A stretch of 64,000 nucleotides of DNA. It comes from Thiorhodococcus drewsii AZ1 (GTDB taxonomy: Bacteria; Pseudomonadota; Gammaproteobacteria; Chromatiales; Chromatiaceae). Both the position numbers and the translations under genes were made by a program. Position 1 is the stretch's first letter, and every line of letters begins with the position of its first letter. Of this stretch, positions 1 through 9,009 are shown piece by piece. The stretch is from NCBI RefSeq assembly GCF_000224065.1, contig NZ_AFWT01000011.1:1-64000 (forward strand), given 5' to 3'. Under the pieces are notes generated by a model, which was not told the origin of the DNA, made no database searches, and was given only the letters and a program-made list of their open reading frames with translations.

Positions 1-61
1 CCCTGCGGTGGGCCGCACGCAGCTCAGCTAGCTCTTCATCGCTCAGTCGGTAGTCGTTCAT
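1..61 (-). CDS. IS630-family transposase, first 20 codons only
   Basis: The complement of 59-61 is an ATG, and the reading frame runs leftwards off the window. The twenty visible residues begin MNDYRLSDEELAEL and continue RAAHRR. This matches my recollection of the helix-turn-helix start of IS630-type transposases (LS-EELAELRAAHRR). Only the N-terminus is present, so it cannot be said whether the copy is intact. It sits at the edge of a 1-kb stretch of transposon debris. Confidence 0.5.
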   Translation of the reverse strand, partial: MNDYRLSDEELAELRAAHRR

Positions 62-371
62 GCGCTGGAGATTACCATGGTGAGCAGACGGTTAACGAGG
101 GAGCCTGAGCCGAAAATTCGTATGAGACGGGTATATCTATAGCGTTAACCCGTGAAATCAATGAATAATCAATAATAAAGCATCTGCAAATAGCGGTGGA
201 GCATATTTGAAATGGCGTTGTTTTTGAATTGAGGTCGAATTTTCCTGGTTTGGAAATTTGCAGGGGAGAATAGGTGTTTTTGAAGCGATATTTTGTGCTG
301 GTTTGCGCCAGCTAAAGCAAACCCCAAAACAATTTTATCTACCCGGTCTGGCATTCCTCTAAAAATCAGGA
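62..371. other. AT-rich intergenic stretch
   Basis: This 310-base stretch is visibly richer in A and T than the rest of the window, particularly 130-370. It has no ORF with a recognisable product. It probably holds the outer end of the IS630 element and decayed DNA between insertions. No promoter, RNA or terminator could be identified. Confidence 0.4.
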
Positions 372-570
372 AATTTCAGGAATGGTGTTGCCCCAACTGA
401 ACTCCGGGAGATCCTTGGGTTTGCGGATGTCGCCGATGATGGCGTTGTGTTGGCTGCTGGCATCGACGACTCCACAAGCAGGCAAGCTATCGGAGGCCAC
501 ATGTGTCGAACTGTGCGAGGAAGGCCGGCTGTGAAATGGCGGATTGGAATTGAACGCGGTTCATGCGCAT
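372..570 (-). pseudogene. IS1595-family transposase remnant (N- and C-terminal scraps)
   Basis: On the complementary strand an ATG at 570-568 starts MRMNRVQFQSAISQPAFLAQ, the usual opening of IS1595-type transposases (MNRVQFQ...). It runs into a stop after about 26 codons. In another frame the next stretch reads IIGDIRKPKDLPEFSWGNTI, resembling the C-terminal region of the same family (KPKDLPEF-W-NT). The roughly 200 central codons, including the catalytic DDE core, are gone. The gene is therefore a frameshifted and internally deleted relic. Family assignment is from remembered consensus, not a search. Confidence 0.45.
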
Positions 571-651
571 GGCAGGATCCTTATGGGAGCGTTGGCCGAT
601 TGAGTATGCGCTATTTTTTGGCGAAAAAATGACTCGGTTGAGGAATTTTTC

Positions 652-1017
652 TAATCAGTTGATGTTACGCAAGATGTCGATGAACTGCTAGATTGCGCGG
701 ATGAACCAAGATTTTTTCGAAATCTACATTGGGTTGGCCACGGTCATAGGGTTGGCGTCGATGCTTGATGAAGTCGTCAGTCATGATCAGATTACGTGTT
801 TTCTGTCCGGGAGCGACTGGGCGTCATGAGACCTACTCTGCGCATGCAGTCCAATCATCTGTTCCTATCGATCTGCGCTGTCTTAAAGCTCGAATGCCTA
901 AATCTAGTTCACACGTTTAATTGCTTCGTGTTACGCGCGAAACTCTATGTCGAGGCGCTTCAGCATGCCTTCAGCGAGCACAGGCACCTGAAGGCGGCTG
1001 CGTAACATCAGTAATCA
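652..1017 (+). mobile_element. MITE-like internally deleted insertion sequence with inverted repeats
   Basis: The 12-base sequence TGATGTTACGCA at 660-671 recurs as its exact reverse complement at 999-1010. The hexamer TAATCA lies just outside both ends (652-657 and 1012-1017) and could be a target-site duplication, although one extra base separates it from the repeat on the left. The repeats enclose a transposase whose N- and C-terminal pieces have been joined with loss of the middle (701-1005). About 350 bases between intact ends is the form of a non-autonomous derivative. Confidence 0.55.
701..1005 (+). pseudogene. IS4/IS701-like transposase, N- and C-terminal fragments fused out of frame
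   Basis: From the ATG at 701 the frame reads an N-terminal segment with SHDQITCFLSGSDWAS, then stops at 827-829. That motif resembles the SHD-IT-FLSG-DF-S start of IS4/IS701-type transposases. A second frame ending at 1005 gives KLECLNLVHTFNCFVLRAKL followed by YVEALQHAF, resembling the C-terminal tail (KLE-LK...NHFALKAKLY--AL) of the same group. The central several hundred codons are missing. It lies between perfect terminal inverted repeats, so it is the body of a deletion derivative that would depend on a transposase elsewhere. Confidence 0.5.
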
Positions 1018-1342
1018 AGTGATTGGAATGGCGAAAGGCGTTCTCGCCGATGCCCTCGACTCCGTGTGTGAGTAGCGTGAAGCCGTGCATATTTTGATGA
1101 ATGGTGCCTATATGTCGCAAATTGACTCGAGCACTGGACTGCAGTAAGGCAAGTGGGTGGGAGGCACGTTTTCGGGCAACCGGGGATGTTCTCCAAACGG
1201 ACTTCAACGCGGCTCTGAATGAGATCAAGCGGTTCACAGCAACCGGGACATGAAATGTGCCGGCGTGTTTTCTGGCGCAACTGAGCGTCAAGGGGCTTGA
1301 GTTAGACGACTCGTCGCGTCAACCAAGTGCGGATAAATCCGC
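1018..1342. other. Intergenic region, nothing recognised
   Basis: Only short overlapping frames occur on either strand between the MITE-like element and the chemoreceptor gene, and none resembles a protein I know. The stretch ends at a terminator-like hairpin. Confidence 0.4.
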
Positions 1343-1368
1343 CTAGTCAATTTTGACTGGGTTTTTTA
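1343..1368 (+). terminator. Rho-independent terminator-like hairpin 18 bases before the chemoreceptor start
   Basis: CCTAGTCA (1343-1350) pairs over all eight bases (one G-U) with TGACTGGG (1355-1362) across the loop ATTT. Six T follow directly. No gene on this strand lies close upstream, so it either ends a decayed transcription unit or sits in the leader of the following gene. Confidence 0.6.
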
Positions 1369-1386
1369 GAGCAGAGTCTAGTCAAG

Positions 1387-3792
1387 ATGCGAACCAACCT
1401 GCCTGTCACACAGATCGAGCACCAGATGGAGGACGCTCAGCTGATCGTCTCGCGTACCGATCTCAAGGGGCGAATCACGAAGGTCAATCTCGATTTTGTC
1501 GAGATCAGCGGCTTCACCGAGGAGGAGTTGATCGGCGCTCCGCACAACATCGTGCGGCATCCGGACATGCCTGCGGCGGTCTTCGAGGACCTGTGGAGTA
1601 CCGTCAAGATGGAGCGTCCCTGGACGGGCGTGGTGAAGAATCGCTGTAAGAACGGCGACTTCTACTGGGTGGAGGCCAACATCTCGCCGTTTCACGAACA
1701 GGGCGACGTCGTCGGCTACATCTCGGTGCGACGCAAGCCAACCCGCGAGCAGATCGCCGAGGCCGAGGCGCTCTATGCCCGTTTGCGGGCGGGCAAGGCG
1801 GCCAAGCCGCTCTATGCGCGTATCCTCTCGCGCATCAACGATGTCTACATCACGCATGCTCTGTCTGGAGGTCTCGTCCTCATCGCGCTCCTGTTCACCC
1901 TGGCGTCGGGCGTGTCGCTTCTGAGTCTTCAGCATGCGACCGAGCGCATGATTCAGCTCACGGACAAGATTCAGGTACTGGATGACTCGAAGCAGGTGAA
2001 GGCGCTCTTCGAAGACGAGCGCACGAAATTGGAATCGATCGCGCGTCGTGCCCAGATTCAGGCGGTTGCCTATACCCTGTTCGCCATGTTTTTTTCGGCG
2101 TTGCTCGGCATCTGGCTGGTTCGCAAGATCTCATACCCATTGAAGGAGTCCTCGCGGCATCTGGACGCCTTGGCGGAAGGCGATTACAGCAAGCCGATCG
2201 TCGCTGGCAGTCGTGACGAGCTCGGCAATCTGTTGATGTCGCTCAAATCGGTCCAGGCCCGACTCGATTTCGACATGCAGGAGACCAAGCGCGTCGCCTT
2301 GGAGAACTTCACCATTCGCAGCGGGTTGGACAACGTCTCCATCCCCGTCAGCCTGTCCAACGAGCTGAATCAGCTCACCTATTTGAATCGGGCGGCGGAG
2401 GCGTTCTGGAACCAGTTGTCCGGCGACATCTCGCGTCGTGTTCCTGGCTTCAGCGTCGATCGATTGCTCGGGGCCAGTCTGGCTGATTATTTCGAGGACG
2501 AGGACGTTGGTTCGGCCTATCGCGAGAAGCTGACCGCGCTGCGGACCTTTGACATGGTGCTCTGTGAGCGCAACCTGCGTCTGACCGCTATTCCCATGTA
2601 CGAGGCGTCCGGTAAATACCGAGGGCGCGTGACCCAGTGGGAGGACCGCACCTTGGAGGTGAGGGCGGAGGGTGAGATTGCGCGACTGGTGGTCGCCGCT
2701 TCTCAGGGTGATTTCGGTACCCGTCTTGAGTTGGAGGGTAAGGATGGCTTTTTCCTCCAGCTCGGCGAGGGACTGAACCGGTTGCTCGACATCATGTCGG
2801 CTGGACTGGCCGACGTTGCCGCCGTACTCAACGCCGTTGCCCGGGGCGATCTGACCCAAGGCATCGAGGCCGACTATGTCGGTACCTTCGGTCAGCTCAA
2901 GGATGACACCAACCTCACCGTTGGGCGTCTGCGCGAGGTCGTCGGGCGCATCCTTGAGGTCTCCGAGACCATCCGCAGCGCCGCCGGCGAGATCGCCGCC
3001 GGCAACACCGACCTCTCCGGGCGCACCGAGGAGCAGGCCGCCAGCCTGGAAGAGACGGCCAGCTCGATGGAAGAGCTCAACGCGACCGTCAAACAGAACG
3101 TCCAGAATGCCGACCGGGCCAACACCCTGGCGCAAGGTGCCAATGACATCGCCGCCAAAGGCGGCGACATGGTCCAGCGCGTGGTCGAGACCATGGGCGA
3201 GATACAGGACTCGAGCCGACGGATCGCCGACATCATCAGTGTCATCGACGGCATCGCCTTCCAAACCAACATCCTCGCGCTCAACGCGGCGGTCGAGGCC
3301 GCGCGAGCGGGCGAGCAAGGGCGCGGGTTCGCTGTCGTTGCCGCCGAGGTGCGCGCTCTGGCGCAGCGCAGCGCCCAGTCGGCCAAGGAGATCAAGGGCC
3401 TGATTACCGACTCGGTGGGTAAGGTCGAGGGCGGTGCAACGCTGGCCGGTGAGGCTGGGACGACGATGCAGGAAGTGGTCGAGCGCTTCAGTCAGCTGGT
3501 GCTGCTGGTCGATGAGATCACGCAGGCCTCGCGCGAACAGAGCGCTGGCATCGATCAGATCACGCTCGCGGTGGCGCAGATGGATGAGGTGACGCAGCAG
3601 AATGCGGCGCTGGTCGAGGAGGCGGCCGCAGCGGCCGAGAGCCTGGACGATCAGACAAGCGTTCTGGTCCGGGCGGTGTCGGTGTTCGATCTGGGCGATG
3701 GCTCAAGGCGGTCCAGCGGTGGCTCTCGGACGTCGTCCGCTTTGGCGGCGTTGTCGGCGCCGAGTCAGTCCGCTCCGTCGGTTTCTGAATGA
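1387..3792 (+). CDS. Aer-like PAS-containing methyl-accepting chemotaxis protein
   Basis: An 801-residue chemoreceptor. Residues 10-120 are a PAS domain with the Aer signature NIVRHPDMP (R57, H58, D60 match the FAD-contacting positions of E. coli Aer), so a redox or energy-taxis role is likely. Hydrophobic segments at about 158-180 and 226-245 flank only a short loop, so there is no large periplasmic sensor. A HAMP region follows, then a second PAS-like stretch (about 310-420), another HAMP-like region, and the signalling domain (about 530-780) with the conserved hairpin tip IAFQTNILALNAAVEAARAG. The C-terminus is Ser/Ala-rich and lacks the NWETF-type CheR tether. The start matches the family's MRTNLPVTQ opening. 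No strong Shine-Dalgarno is visible. Confidence 0.9.
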   Translation: MRTNLPVTQIEHQMEDAQLIVSRTDLKGRITKVNLDFVEISGFTEEELIGAPHNIVRHPDMPAAVFEDLWSTVKMERPWTGVVKNRCKNGDFYWVEANISPFHEQGDVVGYISVRRKPTREQIAEAEALYARLRAGKAAKPLYARILSRINDVYITHALSGGLVLIALLFTLASGVSLLSLQHATERMIQLTDKIQVLDDSKQVKALFEDERTKLESIARRAQIQAVAYTLFAMFFSALLGIWLVRKISYPLKESSRHLDALAEGDYSKPIVAGSRDELGNLLMSLKSVQARLDFDMQETKRVALENFTIRSGLDNVSIPVSLSNELNQLTYLNRAAEAFWNQLSGDISRRVPGFSVDRLLGASLADYFEDEDVGSAYREKLTALRTFDMVLCERNLRLTAIPMYEASGKYRGRVTQWEDRTLEVRAEGEIARLVVAASQGDFGTRLELEGKDGFFLQLGEGLNRLLDIMSAGLADVAAVLNAVARGDLTQGIEADYVGTFGQLKDDTNLTVGRLREVVGRILEVSETIRSAAGEIAAGNTDLSGRTEEQAASLEETASSMEELNATVKQNVQNADRANTLAQGANDIAAKGGDMVQRVVETMGEIQDSSRRIADIISVIDGIAFQTNILALNAAVEAARAGEQGRGFAVVAAEVRALAQRSAQSAKEIKGLITDSVGKVEGGATLAGEAGTTMQEVVERFSQLVLLVDEITQASREQSAGIDQITLAVAQMDEVTQQNAALVEEAAAAAESLDDQTSVLVRAVSVFDLGDGSRRSSGGSRTSSALAALSAPSQSAPSVSE

Positions 3793-3828
3793 GCGAGCCC
3801 GTGGGACGCCTCTGCGCGGGGAGCGGAC

Positions 3829-6800
3829 TCAGATCGGTTCCAGCTGAGTTCGAGTCGCTCCGGCACGCCCGCTGAAGACGCGTAGATCCTCATTGATGCG
3901 TTCCCAGCAGGTTCCGCTCAGACGGTCGATCGGCCCCGAGACGCTGGCCGAGAGATGCAGGTCGGGCTCCAGCAGATAGAGCTTCAGCAGCAGCTCGATC
4001 GGTTCCTCGGTATCGCGAGGGTAGAGTTCCAGCTCCAGCTCGAAGGAGGTCGTGGCCAGACGCGGGCGTCTGGTCTCGACCCTGGCCAGGTCGCAGCTCG
4101 GCTCCGTGCAGCGCTGGCTCAGGGCGTAGGCCAGCTCGCGATCGCAGAAGACGCAGATCTGGGTCTCGATGTCGGCCAGATGCCGTTCGGCGTCGCGCAG
4201 TCGCTGCGGTGTGTCCACCTCGTCGCGGATCTGATTGCGCAGCACCCGACGCAAGCGATCGAACGCCTTTGGCAGTGTCCCGCTGTGGAATCCGCGTCGT
4301 AGGAATCCGCGCATGGTTTCGCCGTGGAGTCCGACGATCGCGGGTTCGATCAGGGCTTGGGGTAGATCCGGTCGGCGCACCACCATCAGTTCCGGCCTAG
4401 GTCCAGGCTTGTCAGTAATCCGCCCGTGGTTCGCGGCATAGACCTTCCAGTTTTCCTTCAGCTCCCAGACCAGGAAGCCGGCCAGACCCGGCAGAAGCAG
4501 CACCGTGAGCGTGATGAACGGATAGGCGATCCACTTGGGAAGCAGGGGTTCCAGAAGGTCCAGCATGAAGCCGGTGATGACCGGCAGGAAGGGCAGCATC
4601 AGCTTGTGTGCGATGGTCACGAGCGGGAAGTGCTTGACGGGGTTGATCTGTGGCTCAACCAGCACCGTGACGTAGAACTGGATCAGCGACTGGAGCAGGC
4701 TCCAGATCGGTACCAGCAGCGACTTGAGGGCGAGTTGCAGGATCGATTCGCCCAGATGATGGCTGAGGAGTTCCTCGATACGGTGCAGACCCTGCTGGAA
4801 GCGGCGGGTCAATTCTTTGAAGAACAGCATCAATTCCTTGATCAGTCCCATCACCAGGGCCTGGTTCAGTCGGCGCAGGGCCTGCATGCTCGAACTCGCC
4901 AGATTGTCGAGCAGTCGCCGTCCTCCAGGCGTGTTGTGGGCCAGCGTCCCCAGCGCGAGCGTGAGTGCCAAGAGCGAGACGCTGGGTTCGATCGGCTCGT
5001 CTTGGATGAACGAGGCGAGCCCGGCCACGGGCAGCACGATCAGCGAACCGGTCAGCGCGGGCCTCATCAGATAGCGATCCACACCTCGGATCAGGTCGGT
5101 GTTGAGCAGGGTGCTCACCGGACGCCAACGCAGCAGCCGACGCAGCCCGTCGTAGAGGACGAGTCGCAGTGTCCACCAGAGCGAAACGATGAAAACGTGG
5201 AATCCGGTCCGCCCGACACGGGTATGGGCGATGCCGTTGATTGCGAGTCCCAGGGCACCGACCAGCCAGAGGGTTGCAAGATGGAGCCTGGAGTGATGGT
5301 CCGTGATGAGTGCTGCGACGACATCGATCGTCTTGAGGCCGAGAAAGGCGAGGCCGAACGGTAGGATCAGATGACGCAGCACCAGACGTCCGGGAGGGGT
5401 GCCGAACAGCGGGGCACTGAGCTGCTGCAATCCCTTGATATAGAACTCGCCTGGTTGATAGAGCCCGGGTAGGCATCGCGCGGCCTGTCGGTCGAAGCGC
5501 GACAGTCGATCGCCGAGCATGAATTCGCGTGGACGGAGGTCCTGCAGCCGCAGTGCATTGCGCGCGACCATGTCGCGGAAATCCGTGAATCGGAGATGGC
5601 GCCGCCGCCGCACCACGTCCATGAGTTCGCACAGCAGCTTGTTGAAGGCGACCTGCTCGCGGTGATTCGACGGGGTGAAGTCGGCCTGTCGCAGCGCGCG
5701 TTCCAGGAGGGGCTTGAGTTTCTTTTCGTTCTGCACACTAACCCGTTCGGCGAGTGCCAGCAGTGTGCGCCTGTAGCCTTCTGTCTGCTGCGCGGACCAG
5801 CCTAAGCGTTCCAGTCGATTCATGGCGCTGTCGAGCGCGCGTAGTGCCTTGAGGTTCGCCTGGAAGGGAAGGATTTGCCGCAGCGGATCCCGGCCTAGGG
5901 TTAGCATCCAATGCACTGGGCGCAGGCGATAATAGGTCGTGCGGCTCTCCAAAAGGACGCGCTCGAGCGTCTTCAGCAGGCTGCAGGCGGTTCGGGATCG
6001 GCGCGACTCATGCACCGCCTCGCCCAGACGCTCGGTCAATCCGTTCAGCTCATGGGCGGTGAGTGGGGAGAGCTTCCATTGCGCCGCCAGCAGGTCGGCC
6101 AGCGCCTGCTCGATGTCGGATCGGCGCCGCGCTAGGATCTGTCTGACGCGATCGGCATCTGGGGCACAGGGCTCGCCCATGGCCTCGAAGCGGTGCTGAG
6201 CGCGGGCTAGGCGCGCGATGGCGAGCGAGTGGCGATCCTGATGCTCAGCCCGTTGGGCAAGTCGAATCTCGCGGCTGAAGAGGGTCAGATGGGCGCTCAG
6301 ACGCATGCCTCTTGCCGGTTTACGCGGCCTCCAAGGTAAGCGGAAGAGGCCGGTGAGGACCAACATCAGGTTCAGGAAGGGGACTGAGAACGCCAGAAAC
6401 AGATCGTGCAACCCGGTCCGCCAGTTGCGGCGCGGCAGCTGTGATCCCTGACGTAGTGCTGCCAGACAACGCGCCTCGGCGCCGTCACTCGCCCCCTGGA
6501 AAGGCGTCTCCAGGGAGACTTCATCGAGCGTATTGCTCTGCTCCCGATGCGATATCAGGGAAGGGGGCGAGCCGTTTGCCAGTGACGGATCCGTTTCGCG
6601 GTCTGGATCTCCGCTCAGATAGCTGAGTCCGAGTGGTAGGGGCGTGTGCCGCGCCGAAGGTCCGCAACGATGGTCGGGCCGGGAGCGTTCGAGCAGTTGG
6701 GGCAACGGGCCGTTCGTTTCTGGCGGTGGTAAATCGAGTCCACTCTCGGTCAGCCAGCGATCGAGTTCCGCCCAATCGCGGATGGCCGGAAAGAAATAGC

Positions 6801-7383
6801 CGCGAATACCTGGACTGAAATAGCGCAGCCGTGCAATCAAGGCCACGAAGGCCCGGCAGACCGGTGCATCATCCAGTCCGGGGGGTACGATGTCGTCGTG
6901 CTCCAGCACCTCACGGACCTCGGCGAAGGCGCGCAGTCCGATCATGCCCCGTAGCGCGGTCGGGCCGAAGCGTTCCTGGTCCTGATTGTCGTTGCGTGCC
7001 TCCTGCCAGGAGCGTGCAACCTCGCCCTCGAAGCGTCGCGCCCAGTAGTCTCGCAGCAGGCGGGTGAAGCTTGCCGCGTCAGATCGAACGCTGAACGGCG
7101 TCGGCAGCAGAATGACCTGATTCGGCAGATTGAGTCCCTCGACGACCGCCAGCGCCTCTGGATTCTCCGTCTCCAGCACTTCGAGGAATGACCGGGTCGG
7201 CATCAGGTAATAGGGCAGGGCCGGGATCGAGCCGTCGAGATCCGTGTCGTCCAGATGCTGGGCGATCAGGCGCTCCATGGCGCGAGGATGGAAGAGAAAG
7301 ATCCCTTCGGCGGGTTTGAAGACGCGTGCTCGGAACTGCCGCTCTGCGGACTCGGCGGTGGTCAGAGGGGGGTGATGTGACAC
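3829..7383 (-). CDS. Large uncharacterised multi-pass membrane protein
   Basis: An 1184-residue protein I do not recognise. The first 330 residues and residues about 360-690 look soluble, the latter rich in Arg and Leu helices. Strong hydrophobic segments lie near 332-355 and in a cluster between about 690 and 1000. The C-terminal 150 residues are soluble and contain a Cys-x2-Cys (CVFCDRELAY) followed within 20 residues by CTEPSC, a possible metal site. It is a single gene, convergent with the chemoreceptor (36 bases between stops). The size, the membrane block and the cysteine cluster are seen; any function would be a guess. Confidence 0.7.
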   Translation of the reverse strand: MSHHPPLTTAESAERQFRARVFKPAEGIFLFHPRAMERLIAQHLDDTDLDGSIPALPYYLMPTRSFLEVLETENPEALAVVEGLNLPNQVILLPTPFSVRSDAASFTRLLRDYWARRFEGEVARSWQEARNDNQDQERFGPTALRGMIGLRAFAEVREVLEHDDIVPPGLDDAPVCRAFVALIARLRYFSPGIRGYFFPAIRDWAELDRWLTESGLDLPPPETNGPLPQLLERSRPDHRCGPSARHTPLPLGLSYLSGDPDRETDPSLANGSPPSLISHREQSNTLDEVSLETPFQGASDGAEARCLAALRQGSQLPRRNWRTGLHDLFLAFSVPFLNLMLVLTGLFRLPWRPRKPARGMRLSAHLTLFSREIRLAQRAEHQDRHSLAIARLARAQHRFEAMGEPCAPDADRVRQILARRRSDIEQALADLLAAQWKLSPLTAHELNGLTERLGEAVHESRRSRTACSLLKTLERVLLESRTTYYRLRPVHWMLTLGRDPLRQILPFQANLKALRALDSAMNRLERLGWSAQQTEGYRRTLLALAERVSVQNEKKLKPLLERALRQADFTPSNHREQVAFNKLLCELMDVVRRRRHLRFTDFRDMVARNALRLQDLRPREFMLGDRLSRFDRQAARCLPGLYQPGEFYIKGLQQLSAPLFGTPPGRLVLRHLILPFGLAFLGLKTIDVVAALITDHHSRLHLATLWLVGALGLAINGIAHTRVGRTGFHVFIVSLWWTLRLVLYDGLRRLLRWRPVSTLLNTDLIRGVDRYLMRPALTGSLIVLPVAGLASFIQDEPIEPSVSLLALTLALGTLAHNTPGGRRLLDNLASSSMQALRRLNQALVMGLIKELMLFFKELTRRFQQGLHRIEELLSHHLGESILQLALKSLLVPIWSLLQSLIQFYVTVLVEPQINPVKHFPLVTIAHKLMLPFLPVITGFMLDLLEPLLPKWIAYPFITLTVLLLPGLAGFLVWELKENWKVYAANHGRITDKPGPRPELMVVRRPDLPQALIEPAIVGLHGETMRGFLRRGFHSGTLPKAFDRLRRVLRNQIRDEVDTPQRLRDAERHLADIETQICVFCDRELAYALSQRCTEPSCDLARVETRRPRLATTSFELELELYPRDTEEPIELLLKLYLLEPDLHLSASVSGPIDRLSGTCWERINEDLRVFSGRAGATRTQLEPI

Positions 7384-7491
7384 GGTGGCGCGATCCGTTG
7401 GCAGGTGAGGGCGGGCTCGGGCGGCTCGGGGTGCCTTTCAAGGGCCGATGAAATAGTCGATGTCGACGATGATTGCGGACAGGATCAGCGG

Positions 7492-7497
7492 TATAAT
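7492..7497 (+). promoter_or_regulatory. Possible -10 element (TATAAT)
   Basis: A perfect TATAAT lies 52 bases before the start of the 111-residue protein, in the divergent gap. No good -35 box stands at the right distance, so the call rests on the -10 hexamer alone. Confidence 0.35.
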
Positions 7498-7548
7498 CAA
7501 CCGCTTCGGGGCATTTCGGATTACTTTAAGGAGCAATGACCCTCGATC

Positions 7549-7884
7549 ATGCACTACCGAGTCTTCTATCTGTTCGAACGGTCCGGGGAATCCATCTCAT
7601 CGGCGAGTGCCGTCGAGATGAGTGCCCGCGCCATTTGCGAGCAACTGCTTCCGCGTCTGCAAGGCGCGGACGACTATCTGGGTATCATCGATAGCCAGGA
7701 GAATACCTTGCAGATCCTATGCGATCCAGACAGCGACCGTTATTGGGTCGAATTGCCGCTCGACGCGGCCAAGGCATCCTATGGGCGCCACATGGGCTTC
7801 GACGAACTACGTGATCTCATGTTGACGCTGCCGGAGGTGTTCGACCGCGAGGCCATTCCAGGGCTCGAATATCGACCTTGGTGA
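7549..7884 (+). CDS. Small conserved-looking hypothetical protein (111 aa)
   Basis: A soluble, acidic protein beginning MHYRVFYLFERSGESISSAS, without signal peptide, cysteine cluster or a fold I recognise. A Shine-Dalgarno AAGGAG (7528-7533) lies 15 bases upstream, farther than usual. An ATG at 7536 is too close to it and in another frame. An in-frame TGA at 7537 excludes a longer protein. It is flanked by a divergent membrane protein gene and a convergent DUF1566 gene, so it appears to be a single transcription unit. Confidence 0.65.
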   Translation: MHYRVFYLFERSGESISSASAVEMSARAICEQLLPRLQGADDYLGIIDSQENTLQILCDPDSDRYWVELPLDAAKASYGRHMGFDELRDLMLTLPEVFDREAIPGLEYRPW

Positions 7885-7896
7885 GAGGTCACCTCA

Positions 7897-8463
7897 TTAT
7901 TGCGGGGGCTCACTCTTCATGGTGCCTCGCACCAGCCGAATGAGCCCATTCTGCGCTTTTCCGGGGCGATAGTAGCTTCCCTTGAAGAAACTGACGCTCC
8001 ACACCCGTCCTAAACCACCGCTGTCGATCGATGAGGTCCAAAAAAGCGATCCTTGAGTGTTCGGGAACACTTGGGGGTTGATTGAGGGCGATGGGTGGCA
8101 GCGCTCCACGATGCTGAGCAACTCCTCGCCGGTCGGTAGACGCCAGCCATCCTTCGTTTGCGCCTCGATGAGTCTGTTGGCCCTGTCCCAGGTGACCGAT
8201 TTGGGACGACCGCTACAGACGTTCTTTTTGGCGTCCCACGTCTGACCCAACGCGCACCGCTGCCACTCCAAACTGGTGGTTTTGTGCTTTACGGCCTTGC
8301 CGTCCTCGATGACCGAGAAGTCGCTCGATGGCGTGGTCTCGGCCACGCCCTTGAGGCAGGCATCTGCGGCGTCCGGGATGTCGGCTGCGAGTACCAATCC
8401 TGTCAGCGATAGGGTCAGGCATCCGGTCGAAAGAAAGGTGAGTGCTCGTCGCGGAGGTGTCAT
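7897..8463 (-). CDS. Exported DUF1566 (Lcl-type) domain protein
   Basis: A 188-residue protein. Residues 1-27 form a signal peptide ending near LVLAAD. The mature part has the DUF1566 pattern: LEWQRCALGQTWD, then TWDRANRLIEAQTKDGWRLP, then LFWTSS and a C-terminal RLVRG. Proteins of this family are secreted or surface-exposed, with roles known only for a few adhesin-like members. Paired cysteines in the mature part could form disulfides. The gene is convergent with the 111-residue ORF, 12 bases between stops. Family assignment is good; role unknown. Confidence 0.75.
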   Translation of the reverse strand: MTPPRRALTFLSTGCLTLSLTGLVLAADIPDAADACLKGVAETTPSSDFSVIEDGKAVKHKTTSLEWQRCALGQTWDAKKNVCSGRPKSVTWDRANRLIEAQTKDGWRLPTGEELLSIVERCHPSPSINPQVFPNTQGSLFWTSSIDSGGLGRVWSVSFFKGSYYRPGKAQNGLIRLVRGTMKSEPPQ

Positions 8464-8998
8464 CGGGTTCGTCGAAGGTGTTTCAACGGATCCTTAGCTG
8501 AGATCGGTCCGCTCAGGGTAACAAAGTGGTGCCCTTGTCTTCAGCATGTGCGGATCGGTTCTGTGATCTGGTTTGAATCCTGAGTATGCTCTGACTTATT
8601 GAGCCACTCGGTGCTTGGTTGCGCCCGAGAGGCGGCGCGATCGATTCCTGGCGCGGTTTGCGTCGATCCACGGGATTCATGCGGTCAATAGGTCGCGATG
8701 CAAGAGGGTTTTCGAGGTCGGATGGATCCTGTCCGCAATCCCAGGCATGGGGTTCGCTGTTTCGGGACGTGCATGGACAGACTTGTATCCCGTGCGATTC
8801 GACCCACCTCGGTTATGGACAGTGCTGTGAATTCGTTAAACTGGCCCCATGATTATCGACGCACCAGAGTCATGGATCGATGGGTTGCAACTAAAATGGC
8901 CGTTTCGACCTGACGCTATCGATCTTTTTTCGCCGGGTGTCGCCGCTTCAGCGGATTCGGACACCAATCCATGCGTCTCCCGTCGAGGCGCTTCAATC
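8464..8998. other. Intergenic region of about 535 bases
   Basis: This lies between the divergent DUF1566 gene and the 190-residue exported protein, so it must hold both promoters. Short frames on the plus strand (8615-8913) overlap each other and look like chance. A weak TGGACA at 8818 and an AT-rich stretch near 8830 could be part of a promoter, but the spacing is poor. No RNA gene was recognised. Confidence 0.4.
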
Positions 8999-9009
8999 AG
9001 GAGGATCAG

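Noticed and set aside
2131-3318. Long minus-strand open frame of 395 codons
   Set aside because: It is the shadow of the chemoreceptor gene, whose domains are clear on the other strand; the same applies to most long antisense frames in the window.
4426-5364. Plus-strand open frame of 312 codons rich in Gln, Glu and Arg
   Set aside because: Antisense shadow of the 1184-residue membrane protein; the composition is that of a reversed hydrophobic/Leu-rich gene.
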